This document shows, one piece after another, positions 1 through 7,312 of a stretch of DNA of 17,477 bases (its first letter is position 1; each line of letters begins with the position of its first letter). The stretch comes from CAWDLX01 sp046728155 (lineage in GTDB: Bacteria; Actinomycetota; Actinomycetes; Mycobacteriales; Micromonosporaceae): the NCBI GenBank assembly GCA_046728155.1, contig JBKPDY010000029.1, forward strand, positions 1-17,477. The letters are read 5' to 3'. The position numbers were made by a program, and so were the translations under genes. The notes below the pieces were generated by a model, which did not search any database, was not told the DNA's origin, and was given only the letters and a program-made list of their open reading frames with translations.

Positions 1-1
1 C

Positions 2-178
2 GACGACCTGCACCGCGCCGACCGCGCCCGCCAACTCATCGATGACGGTGTGCGCATGGACGCCGCCGTACGCATCGTCAGCCTCGAATACCAGCTGGCT
101 GCCGCCCACGCCATGATCGACCTGCTGGGCCGCAAGAGCGACCGACAAACCCGGGCGGCAAAGAGTGACCTGCCATGA
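2..178 (+). CDS. C-terminal part of a possible MerR-like regulator (partial)
   Basis: The window opens inside a reading frame that runs to TGA at 176-178 and gives 58 residues. It begins DDLHRADRARQLIDDGVRMD and continues with helical sequence (AAVRIVSLEYQLAAAHAMI). The pattern of a DDLHR start, a 'DDGVRMDAAVRIVSLE' helix pair and a trailing amphipathic helix resembles the second half of MerR-family DNA-binding domains plus their dimerisation helix, where 'G(V/I)-x(3)-A-x-R-I-x-x-L-E' is common. That is recognition by pattern only. The N-terminal helix-turn-helix lies outside the window, so the DNA-binding half cannot be checked. Codon use (G/C at third positions) looks like real coding sequence. 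Alternatives are another short helix-turn-helix protein of a mobile element. Confidence 0.45.
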   Translation, partial: DDLHRADRARQLIDDGVRMDAAVRIVSLEYQLAAAHAMIDLLGRKSDRQTRAAKSDLP

Positions 179-196
179 TGCTGCTGTGAATGACAG

Positions 197-781
197 TCAA
201 TCGAACGCCGCTGACTTTCCGAGGCCTCCATCACCGAGCTGAAACCGACCAGCAGTACTGATCCCATCGCCGCGATTGACAGCGGCGCGTAGGCACGGAA
301 GATCAATCCTCAAAGCCCACCACTCCGCGGGGCACTGTCGAGTTTTCGGGCTTTCTTGAGTTGGGTGCGGATGGTCTCTGGGCTGAGGTCGAGTCGGCTG
401 CGTGAGGGTGCAGTTCGGGGTCTTGTCGCCGCTGGCGACGAGTGCTTGCCGGGCGGCGTGTAGGGCGGTGTAGTAAGTCTCGCGGTTTTCCGTGGTGGGG
501 GTTACGCCGCGCCTCGTCGATGGCGGCGGCGTACTGCCGTTGTGCCCGGTGCAGCGCCGGGGCGAGGCGTTCCCGTATGTCGGCGGTGGCCCCGAGTAGC
601 AGCGGCTGTACGCGTCGCAGGGGCCCCGCGGTCGAGGGCAGCTTCGATCGGCGGGGTCGAGGTCGTCCGCGAACGTGATGCCCATTTGGGCGGGTCGGCA
701 GTCAGGCCGTCGATCTGGGATGACCGGCTTCGACGGGTTGATAGCCGTGTGCGGGATGGCGTTCTCGTGAGCCGGTAACAC
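197..781 (-). pseudogene. Decayed reverse-strand gene of unknown function
   Basis: No frame reads cleanly here, but protein-like segments can be followed across frames on the reverse strand. One frame gives MGITFADDLDPADR (about 670-690). Another gives IEAALDRG. A third gives a helical stretch (PLRRVQPLLLGATADIRERL, then APALHRAQRQYAAAIDEARR, about 495-640). Reading then returns to the first frame with ENRETYYTALHAARQALVA (about 425-490). At least two or three frameshifts are needed to join them. I do not recognise the family. The pieces suggest a mostly alpha-helical protein of roughly 100 residues or more that has been inactivated. The remainder of the interval (197-400) shows nothing convincing. 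Confidence 0.35.
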
Positions 782-787
782 GGTCGA

Positions 788-1269
788 ATGGTTAGTCGAC
801 AGATCTCCGAGACCCAGGCGGTCGTTCGGTGCTCCTTTGACCTACGCGATGTGAGTGCGGCAGTGGCCAGACGCGTTCTCGGTGCCCCCGCGGTTGGCCG
901 AGCACATGAGATGACACGCATCGGCTCCGCCCTGGAACCCCACGAGGGTGGACGGTGGTACGAACGCGGAACCGATGACAGCGAATGCGACTGGGGCCGG
1001 TATTGGCATGGGAACCACCCCACCGGCTTGTCGTCACTTGGCAGATCAACGGCCAATGGCATTACGACCCCGACCCCGACCCCGAACACGCCAGCGAGAT
1101 CGAGGTCCGGTTCACGCCTGACGGACCCGAGCAGACCACCGTCGAACTCCAACACCGACACCTCGGCCGGCTCGTCGCCGGACAAGCCATCCGCGACACC
1201 ATCGGCCAAGGCGGCGGTTAGAACGCGGTCCTGGAGGCCTTCGCCAAGGCCGCTGAAGCGGGCACGTAA
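788..1269 (+). pseudogene. SRPBCC / AHSA1-type START-fold protein, inactivated
   Basis: Pieces of an SRPBCC (activator-of-Hsp90-ATPase-like) protein are spread over frames. The N-terminus MVSRQISETQAVVRCSFD starts at ATG 788. A middle piece EPHEGGRWYERGTDDSECDW is in the same frame (about 937-990). The reading then shifts to GPVLAWEPPHRLVVTWQING (from about 991), followed by ASEIEVRFTPDGPEQTTVEL. The signature G-G-x-W-Y-E-R-G, D-G-S-E-C-x-W-G, W-E-P-P-x-R-x-V-x-x-W-Q-I is typical of this family. An in-frame TAG at 1219-1221 stands where a tryptophan is usual, followed by NAVLEAFAKAAEAGT and a TAA at 1267-1269. The segment 840-930 is also scrambled. Members bind small hydrophobic ligands; no function is expected from this copy. 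Confidence 0.75.
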
Positions 1270-1302
1270 TCCAACCACCGTCTCCCGCACCGGTCGGGGC
1301 GT

Positions 1303-1625
1303 TGTTCGTCGAGCGGCACCATCGATCCGTCACTATCGGTGCGCGCCGCGCGACGGGCGTCGGTGAGCAGCATCAGCGCGAGGAGGCCCGCGGCTTCGCC
1401 GTGGTCGGGCAGGATTCGATGCAGGAGCCGGGTCAGGCGGATCGCCTGTGCAGTGAGGTCGCTGCGATGCAGCGAGGATCCGGCGCTGGCGGTATAGCCC
1501 TTGTTAACATCAGGTACGGCACGTGCAGGACCATGCGCACGCGGTCGGCGAACTGATCGGCCGGCGGCGGCTCGAACCGAGCACCGGCGTCGCGGCGGCG
1601 GGTGACGTGACAGTGTGCCCCGAGT
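1303..1625 (-). pseudogene. ECF42-type RNA polymerase sigma factor remnant
   Basis: Reading the reverse strand gives ARFEPPPADQFADRVRMVLH, VPYLM, then after a missing base NKGYTASAGSSLHRSDLTAQ and AIRLTRLLHRILPDHGEAAG, LLALMLLTDARRAARTDSDG, SMVPLDEQ. This matches the conserved stretch of ECF42-type factors after sigma region 4: 'RFE-x-P', 'VLYL-x-FNEGYTAS', 'EAIRLTRLLHRLLPD', 'GLLALMLLTDARRPAR', 'LAEQDR'. The frameshift is near 1507, where YLMFNEGY has become YLM-LTRAI. Only about 105 residues survive; sigma regions 2 and 4 upstream and the C-terminal TPR-like part are gone. It ends tail-to-tail with the SRPBCC remnant. An intact, clearly different ECF42 factor lies at 9156-10379. Confidence 0.75.
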
Positions 1626-1884
1626 TTCCGGTCAATGGCACTGTTGTCCGCACGATCTCCATGGTGGCCAGGTTCGACCTCTCGGCGACATCACGCTCGC
1701 GGAGCCGCGGGTGAGCTGATGTACCCGCGAGAGGCTGACGCTGGGCGTTTCTGTCGTGGCGATCCCTATTACGGGCGAGACCTGGGCAGGCCGAACGACC
1801 CCGACACCGTTGGGGAGACGAACCGGGTAACAGCGCTGATATGCGTACCGTCCACAGTGAACACCGTGACCGCGAGGAGAAATG

Positions 1885-1947
1885 CTTGAGACCTGTGGAT
1901 CGGTGGTAGGGGCGTACCCTCCCAATGATCGGATTGATGGTCTCAAG
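1885..1947. repeat. 9-bp inverted repeat upstream of the IS256 transposase
   Basis: CTTGAGACC at 1885-1893 and GGTCTCAAG at 1939-1947 are perfect complements separated by 45 bases. They lie just before the likely transposase start and could belong to the left end of the insertion sequence, but no matching copy is seen at the truncated right side, so this is not proven. The stretch 1626-1884 upstream of it carries no gene I can recognise; a frame reading ATMEIVRT near 1660 may be a further scrap of the sigma factor. Confidence 0.3.
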
Positions 1948-1977
1948 CGAAAGGCCGACGTAGCAGCGTCGGTTGGG

Positions 1978-3200
1978 ATGGTACGCCTGGTGCTGACTGT
2001 AGTCGCCGAGAACGGGGTTTCGCGGGACGGTATCTCCCTGCTGGACGAGGTGGTGCGCGAAGGTGCGTGGCTGATGCTGGCCGCTGTGTCGGAGGCCGAG
2101 GTCGACGCCTACTTGGCCAAGCTGGCTGGCGAGCTGGACGAGCGGGGCCGGCGGCTGGCGGTGCGCAATGGGCACGCCGAGCCGCGGCAGGTGATGACCG
2201 CGGCGGGTGCGGTCGAGGTGCGCGCGCCGCGGGTCAACGACAAACGCATCGACGCGGCGAACGGCAAAGGAGAGACGGTTCCGGTCGGTGGCTCTGCCGC
2301 CATGGTGCCGGCGGAGCCCGAAGGTGGCCGAGGTGCTGCCGCTGCTGTACCTGCACGGGTTGTCCAGCGGCGACTTTGTGCCCGCGCTGGAGTCGTTCCT
2401 GGACTCGGCCGCCGGGCTGTCGGCGGCCACGATCATCCGGTTGACCAAGCAGTGGACCGACGATTATCACGCCTTCACCCAACGAGATCTATCTACTGTG
2501 GACTACGTGTACGTGTGGGTCGACGGCGTGCACGTCAACGTCCGCCTGGAGGAAGACAAGCTGTGCCTGCTGGTCATCGTCGGGGTACGCGCCGATGGCA
2601 CCAACGAGCTGGTCGCCCTCACCGATCGCTACCGGGAGTCGACCGGGCTGTGGGCCGACCTGCTGCGTGACTGCGCCCGCCGGGGGATGCGCGCCCCTGC
2701 GCTGGCCATGGGCGACGGGGCGCTGGGGTTCTGGGCCGCCCTGCGCGAGGTATTCCCGGACACCCCGAGCAGCGGGCCTGGGTGCACAAGGTCGCCAACG
2801 TGTTGGCTGCGTTGCCCAAGTCTGCACACCCGGGATCCAAGGCAGCTCTGGCTGAGATCTACAACGCAGAGAAAAAGAAGCACGCACAGGCCGCGGCCAA
2901 GCGGTTCGCCGCGGCGTACGCGGCGAAGTTCCCCAAGGCCGTCGCGAAGATCGTCGACGATCTGGATGTAAGGCTGGCCTTCTACGACTTCCCGGCCCTG
3001 CACTGGATCCACCTACGCACGTCCAACTCGATCGAGTCGACGTTCGCCACGGTGCGCCATCGAACCCGCGTGACGGAGAGGCCAGGCAGCCGGGCCGCTG
3101 GGCTGGCCATGGCGTTCAAGCTCATTGAGACGACCGGCGGGCGACGCGATCCGACAACTGCGCTGAGAAATCTTGGAGACGACCGCGGGCGGCCCGGTCA
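1978..3200 (+). pseudogene. IS256-family (mutator-type) transposase, two frameshifts, C-terminus lost
   Basis: The protein is a transposase that cuts and joins insertion-sequence ends with a DDE active site. The likely start is ATG 1978. Frame one covers the N-terminus to about 2275 (SLLDEVVREGAWLMLAAVSE, AAGAVEVRAPRVNDKRID). A frameshift near 2270 moves to FRSVALPPWCRRSPKVAEVL, LPLLYLHGLSSGDFVPALE, VYVWVDGVHVNVRL and LAMGDGALGFWAALREVFPD. A second shift near 2776, where the usual DTREQR has become DTP-EQR, consistent with one lost base, leads to EQRAWVHKVANVLAALPKS and LRTSNSIESTFATVR. The DDE residues are D in WVDG, D in GDG and E in IES. Similarity stops at MAFKLIE (3129), about 45 residues short of the family end, just before the MFS gene. 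A 10-bp direct repeat GAGACGACCG occurs at 3127-3136 and 3176-3185. No right inverted repeat was found, so the element should be immobile. Confidence 0.92.
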
Positions 3201-3203
3201 TCG

Positions 3204-4448
3204 TCAAGTTTGGCCAGGTCGGTGCGTTTCGTACATGCGGATCGCGGCGAGCAGGCCGGAGGCGGCGGTGAGCGCGGCGACCACAGTAGTGGCGGTGCGG
3301 ATGCCGTAGGCGTCGGCGAGTATCCCAGCCAGCAGGGCGCCGACGGCGAAGCCTCCGTCGCGCCACAGCCGGTAGACGCCGACGGCGCGGGCGCGCCAGG
3401 CGGGGTGGGCGACGTCGCCGATGGCGGCCAGCAGGGTGGGGTAGACCATGGCGGTGCCGGCGCCGAGAAGTACGGCCGCGGTCGCCCAGGTGGTGAACGA
3501 GCCGGCGGCGGCGATCCAGGCCAGTGCGGCGCCTTGCAGGAGCATGCCGGCGACGATCAGGGGCTTGCGGCCGTAGCGGTCGGAGATCGGCCCGGTGATC
3601 AGTTGCCCGAGTCCCCAGACGGCAGGGTAGAGCGCGGCGAGCACCCCGATCTGTCCGAGCGAGAGCCCGGCGGTGGCGAACAGCAGCGGGAACAGGCCCC
3701 AGGCGAGCCCGTCGTTGAGGTTGTTCACCATGCCGGCCTGCGCGGCCGAGGACAGTGCCGGCTCTCGGTACGAGACCAGTGCGGCGACCCGGCGGGTGGA
3801 CAGGTCCGCGCCGTGGACACCGGCTGCCGTGGTGGCCTCGTGCTGGGCATGGCCGCGCGTTTCGTGAACGAACAGGCCCGACAGGCCGAGGCCGAGGGCG
3901 GCGTAGGCGAGGCCGAGCAGGAACGGGGCCGGGCGCATCCCGTGCGCGGCGGCGAGGGCGCCAGTGGCGGCGGCGGTGCCGGCGACGGCCAGGTAGCCGG
4001 CGGCCTCGTTGAGGCCCATGGCCAGGCCACGCCGGTGCGGGCCGGCGAGGTCGATTTTCATGATGACGGTGGTGGACCAGGCCAGGCCCTGGTTGACGCC
4101 GAGCAGCACGTTGGCGGCCACGACCCAGCCCCACGACGGCGCCCAGATGATCAGCAGCGGTACGGGCAGGCCGGCAAGCCAGCCGGCGAGCAGCACGGGT
4201 TTGCGGCCGTACCGGTCGGACACGGTGCCGGCGACGAAGTTGGTGACGGCCTTGGTCGCTCCGAACGCGAGGATGTAGGTCAGCGCGGCGGTGTAGGCGC
4301 CGAGGTGGAAGTCCTGTTCGGCGAGCGGGGACAGCACGGTGCGTTCGGAGCCGAGCAGCCCGCCAACGAGGGCGTTGACCGCGACGAGCAGGGTGAACTG
4401 GGCGGCGTTGGCCCGCAGCCCCAGCCGCAGCGCGCCGGTCGCCGTCAT
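3204..4448 (-). CDS. Major facilitator superfamily transporter
   Basis: This 414-residue inner-membrane transporter has the length and hydrophobic pattern of a 12-helix MFS permease. The hallmark loop between helices 2 and 3 reads GTVSDRYGRKPVLL (residues 74-87) and recurs in the second half as GPISDRYGRKPLIV, showing the internal duplication of the fold. The ATG (4446-4448) overlaps the stop of the upstream metallo-hydrolase as ATGA, so the two are probably translationally coupled, as the last two genes of the operon starting with the ArsR-rhodanese gene. The neighbours suggest export or import of a sulfur oxyanion or other toxic product, but nothing in the sequence fixes the substrate. The gene looks intact. 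Its 3' end abuts the truncated IS256 copy. Confidence 0.88.
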   Translation of the reverse strand: MTATGALRLGLRANAAQFTLLVAVNALVGGLLGSERTVLSPLAEQDFHLGAYTAALTYILAFGATKAVTNFVAGTVSDRYGRKPVLLAGWLAGLPVPLLIIWAPSWGWVVAANVLLGVNQGLAWSTTVIMKIDLAGPHRRGLAMGLNEAAGYLAVAGTAAATGALAAAHGMRPAPFLLGLAYAALGLGLSGLFVHETRGHAQHEATTAAGVHGADLSTRRVAALVSYREPALSSAAQAGMVNNLNDGLAWGLFPLLFATAGLSLGQIGVLAALYPAVWGLGQLITGPISDRYGRKPLIVAGMLLQGAALAWIAAAGSFTTWATAAVLLGAGTAMVYPTLLAAIGDVAHPAWRARAVGVYRLWRDGGFAVGALLAGILADAYGIRTATTVVAALTAASGLLAAIRMYETHRPGQT

Positions 4449-5809
4449 GCGCCTTCGTTGAGGGCGTGTCCGGTGGCAGCTGCCTCGTCGTCGGTGCCAC
4501 CGACCAGCACGGCAACCTCCCGGTGGCCGGCGCGGTGGAGCAGGGTGGCGGCGGTCATGGCCCGTTCGCCGTGCCCGCACATGACGGTGACCGCCTCCTT
4601 GGGCACGGTGTCGGCTTGGCGGGGCAGGTCGCCGAGCTCGATGTGGATGGCCCCGGGCAGGTGCCCGGCGGCGTACTCGCTGTCCTGCCGGACGTCGAGC
4701 ACCGGGCCGTCCACTCGGGCCGGGCGCACGAGCCGAGTTGTGGTCACTTCGCCCCCGGCCGCCCGCCAGGCGGGGATGCAGCCGGCCAGTTCCCCGGCGA
4801 TGTTCTCGAAGCCGGTGTTGAGTGCGGGCCAGAGGATGTCGGCCGGATTCTGGTCGGGGTTGCGTACCACGACGATGGGGACGCTGGGGTCGAGCAGCCA
4901 GCCGAGCCAGGTGGCGAACTGGGCCCGCAGCGGGATCGCGACCGCGCCGGGCAGGTGCCCGACGGCGACGTCGCGCACGGGCCGCACGTCGAGGATGACC
5001 GCGCCGGCGCCGACGAGCCGCCGCACGGCCGCCGGCTCCAGTGGAGCGAGCGTGGGTTCGCCGGCGATGAGGTCGGGGCCGGCGCAGTTGATCTCGGCGA
5101 GCCGCTCGAAGTACCGCGGGTACGAGCCGAGGCTCGCCTGCAGCTGGGTGACAAAGGTGTCGGCGTCCGGTGCGTGCAGCAGCGGATTGGTGGCCTTCTC
5201 GGCGCCGATGGTGCTGGTCCGGGCAGCGCCGGGTGGACCGGAGCAAAACGACCCGGCGCCGTGGGTGGGCCACACCGCGGTCGGGTCGGGCAGGGCGGCG
5301 AGGCGGTGCAGTGAGGCGTACTGGGCGCGGGCCAGCTCGTTGGTGCGGTTCGCTCCGAGCAGGTCGGTGCGGGCGGCCGAGCCGACGATCAGCGACCCGC
5401 CGGTGAACACCCCGAGCGGGGTGGCGCCGTCGCGCAGCAGGAACGATAGGTGCTCGTCGGTGTGCCCCGGGGTCGCGAGGGCCTGGAGGGTGAGCCCGCC
5501 GAGGTCGACCTCGTCATCGTCGCCCAACCCCACGTGGTCAAAGCGGCGGCGGCCGGCGGCGGAGGCGAGGACGGTGGCGCCGTGGTCGGCGGCGAGCTGC
5601 ACCGCGCCGGTGAGGAAGTCGGCGTGCAGGTGGGTGTCAGCGGCGTAGGCGACGAGCAGCCCGCGCCGGTCTGCGGCGGCAAGCAACGCGCGCAGGTCGC
5701 GGGGCGGGTCCACGGCGAGGGCCCGCCCGTCGCCGAGGTCGAGCAGGTAGGCGCTGTTGCCCAGCCCATCGTCGACCAGCGGGATCAGGTGGTCGGGTTC
5801 GATGCTCAC
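4445..5809 (-). CDS. Metallo-beta-lactamase-fold protein with two rhodanese domains (persulfide-dioxygenase-like)
   Basis: A 454-residue cytoplasmic protein. Residues 1-210 are a metallo-beta-lactamase fold with D-T-H-L-H-A-D-F-L-T-G (H60, H62, D64), PGHTDEH (H116) and WPTHGAGSFC (H183), the pattern of ETHE1/CstB-type glutathione or thiol persulfide dioxygenases, which oxidise persulfide sulfur to sulfite. The usual FTGD metal-ligand region reads FTGGSLIVG (135-143), so the bridging aspartate is absent. Residues about 258-355 form a rhodanese domain whose active-site position reads VVVRNPDQ without cysteine, so it is probably non-catalytic. Residues about 360-445 form a second one with VMCGHGERA, C411 being the likely sulfur-carrying cysteine. 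It sits 51 bp downstream of the ArsR-rhodanese gene and overlaps the MFS gene by 4 bp. Persulfide oxidation is inferred from the fold and fusion; a simpler hydrolase role remains possible. Confidence 0.85.
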   Translation of the reverse strand: MSIEPDHLIPLVDDGLGNSAYLLDLGDGRALAVDPPRDLRALLAAADRRGLLVAYAADTHLHADFLTGAVQLAADHGATVLASAAGRRRFDHVGLGDDDEVDLGGLTLQALATPGHTDEHLSFLLRDGATPLGVFTGGSLIVGSAARTDLLGANRTNELARAQYASLHRLAALPDPTAVWPTHGAGSFCSGPPGAARTSTIGAEKATNPLLHAPDADTFVTQLQASLGSYPRYFERLAEINCAGPDLIAGEPTLAPLEPAAVRRLVGAGAVILDVRPVRDVAVGHLPGAVAIPLRAQFATWLGWLLDPSVPIVVVRNPDQNPADILWPALNTGFENIAGELAGCIPAWRAAGGEVTTTRLVRPARVDGPVLDVRQDSEYAAGHLPGAIHIELGDLPRQADTVPKEAVTVMCGHGERAMTAATLLHRAGHREVAVLVGGTDDEAAATGHALNEGA

Positions 5810-5860
5810 ACCGGCCTCCTTCGGTTGAGTCGAGGACGGACAGGGATGACGCCGCCGTGG

Positions 5861-6523
5861 CTAGCCGGCGGCGGTGGGCAGGCCGGCCTCGGCCCACTCG
5901 GGGTAGCCGTCCTCAAGGCGGCGGGCGGCGATGCCGCGGCGGCGCAGTTCCCGCACCGCGTCGTCGGCGTAGACGCAGTACGGGCCGCGACAGTAGGCGA
6001 CCACCTCCTGCCCTTCGGGCAACCGGTCCAGCTCGTCGGGCAGCGTGGCGATCGGGACCGGGCGGGCGCCGAGGATGTGCCCGGCCCGGTGCTCGGCGAC
6101 GGGCCGCACGTCGAGGATGACGACCTCGCCGGTGCGGAACCGGCGGGCCAGCTCATCGCGGCTGATGGTCTCCAGACCCTCGCGGTCGCCGAGATAGGCG
6201 GCGGCCAGCCGGTCGATCTGCGCGACGTGGTCGGCGGCGACCGAGCGCAGCGTCACCCACAACTGCCCCACCCGGGCATCGGTCAGCGCGTAGATGACCC
6301 GGTTGCCGTCCCGGCGGGTGCGGACCAGCCCAGCGCCGGCAAGCTGCCGCAGGTGCTGGGACGTGTTGGCCACGCTCTGCCCGATCTCGGCGGCCAGTTC
6401 CTCGACCGAGCGTTCCCCTTGGCTGAGCACATCGACTATCTCGGCCCGACGGCCGTTCGCCAGCGCCTTGGCCACCATCGCGAAGCCGTCGTAGAGCGCG
6501 TCCTTGGCCGCCCGGTCACCCAT
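5861..6523 (-). CDS. ArsR-family repressor fused to a rhodanese domain
   Basis: From ATG 6521-6523 the product has 220 residues. Residues about 12-85 are an ArsR/SmtB winged helix (ALANGRRAEIVDVLSQGERS; recognition region SVANTSQHLRQLAGAGLV; wing RRDGNRVIYAL). Residues about 118-215 are a rhodanese domain (VVILDVRPVAEHRAGHI) with active loop AYCRGPYCVYAD. The start is chosen because AGGTGGAAG lies 6-14 bases upstream; a TTG at 6572-6574 would add 17 residues (MSCC...) but has no ribosome site. The DNA-binding part contains no cysteine, so metal or persulfide sensing through cysteines in the helix-turn-helix, as in ArsR or BigR, is not possible. C178 and C183 in the rhodanese loop are the only candidates. 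It probably represses its own operon and the divergent one. Confidence 0.9.
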   Translation of the reverse strand: MGDRAAKDALYDGFAMVAKALANGRRAEIVDVLSQGERSVEELAAEIGQSVANTSQHLRQLAGAGLVRTRRDGNRVIYALTDARVGQLWVTLRSVAADHVAQIDRLAAAYLGDREGLETISRDELARRFRTGEVVILDVRPVAEHRAGHILGARPVPIATLPDELDRLPEGQEVVAYCRGPYCVYADDAVRELRRRGIAARRLEDGYPEWAEAGLPTAAG

Positions 6524-6570
6524 CGCCGCTTCCACCTGTCGGTCAGTCCTCGCCCCACCATAGCAACAAC

Positions 6571-6586
6571 TCAAGAAGATTGTTGA
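6571..6586 (-). promoter_or_regulatory. Candidate ArsR operator before the rhodanese-repressor operon
   Basis: TCAA-N8-TTGA forms a 16-bp palindrome ending 48 bases upstream of the ATG at 6523. The same motif with the same spacing occurs at 6768-6783 before the divergent genes. On the reverse strand a TATGGT hexamer (revcomp at 6556-6561) lies at a distance that would place the palindrome over the -35 and spacer region, as expected for a repressor. Promoter boxes are weak, so this is inference. A further perfect palindrome TGATCGATCA sits at 6724-6733. Apart from these sites the intergenic stretch 6524-6804 holds no gene that I can see. Confidence 0.45.
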
Positions 6587-6767
6587 ACTGACTTTGCCGG
6601 GTGTGAGCGTTGAGGCAGTACGCGCTCCAGGGTGCGGTTCGTGCGCCGATGCCTTTGTTTCACCTAATCGTCACGCCCATGCGTAGGCCGAACGGACACA
6701 TGGCGATCCGCCGATCGGGCCGTTGATCGATCATCTCTTGACGGCCCTAACCCCCTCGTACCAGAGT

Positions 6768-6783
6768 TCAATCGGTCTATTGA
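6768..6783 (+). promoter_or_regulatory. Candidate ArsR operator before the methyltransferase/DsrE operon
   Basis: TCAATCGGTCTATTGA is a palindrome with 5-bp half-sites TCAAT/ATTGA, matching the TCAA-N8-TTGA arrangement at 6571-6586. It ends ten bases before the GGAGG ribosome site (6794-6798) of the gene starting at 6805. A TTGACG hexamer at 6738-6743 could be a -35 box, with no good -10. The shared site on both arms of a divergent pair is the main argument for common control by the neighbouring ArsR-type protein. Confidence 0.5.
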
Positions 6784-6804
6784 CTAGTTGAATGGAGGTC
6801 GGCG

Positions 6805-7293
6805 GTGGCCACACCGACGTTGCTCGACGCGGCCGAGATGGCCCGGCCAGGTCAAGGCCCTCGACGCGGCCGGGCTCATCCCGGGCGCGCGGGTGCTGGA
6901 CCTGGGCAGCGGGTCGGGCACCGACTCGTTCGCCCCCGCCGCGCTGGTCGGGCGACCAGCCAGGTCACCGGCCTCGACATGACCGACGAGCAGCGCGCCA
7001 GGGCCGCCCGGCTGCGCGGCGACGCCGCGCACATCCGGTTCGTTTCCGGCCGGCTGGAGGATCTGCCGTTCGACGACGGCGCGTTCGACGTGGAGATCTC
7101 CAACGGCGTGGTCAACCTCTGCCCGCAGACGGCACGCGTCTTCGCCGAAGCCGCCCGCGTGCTGGCCCCCGGCGGGCTGCACATCGACACCCTCCACGAG
7201 GTGCAGGAGTACCAGTTCCTCACCATCCAGGCGCAAAACGCCAGCCGCACCTTCGGCGTGCGCGCCCTCACCCTGGCCGCCCACAAGATCTGA
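6805..7293 (+). pseudogene. ArsM-like SAM-dependent methyltransferase, frameshifted and internally deleted
   Basis: GTG 6805 follows GGAGG with a 6-base gap, an ideal start, but the frame breaks. MATPTLLDAAEMARPGQ is followed about 6850-6955 in another frame by VKALDAAGLIPGARVLDLGS and GSGTDSFAPAALVG (SAM-binding motif I DLGSGSGTD). It then returns with ATSQVTGLDMTDEQRARAAR, LEDLPFDDGAFDVEISNGVV and NLCPQTARVFAEAARVL. After LAPGG the sequence jumps to EVQEYQFLTIQAQNASRTFG, so about 45 residues normally lying between the post-motif-III strand and the last domain are missing. The order and motifs resemble arsenite methyltransferases (ArsM) and related enzymes, which methylate As(III) in the cytoplasm. 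This copy should be inactive. The stop is 19 bp before the DsrE gene. Confidence 0.75.
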
Positions 7294-7312
7294 GTCGAAG
7301 GGAACGTTCGCC

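Noticed and set aside
3204..5273. Single large reverse-strand protein covering the MFS gene plus more than 200 upstream codons
   Set aside because: The upstream part is Arg-rich antisense-like sequence inside the MBL-rhodanese gene; ATG at 4446-4448 overlaps the MBL stop and starts a normal-length MFS protein.
3210..5648. Very long open frame (over 800 codons) on the forward strand opposite the MFS and MBL genes
   Set aside because: It is Gly/Ala/Arg-rich with no family motifs, and is the antisense of two well-supported genes with complete domains; such frames are common in high-GC DNA.
6524..6574. TTG start giving the ArsR-rhodanese protein a cysteine-containing N-terminus (MSCC)
   Set aside because: No ribosome site precedes the TTG, it overlaps the candidate promoter/operator, and ATG 6521-6523 has a good site and begins just before the conserved domain.
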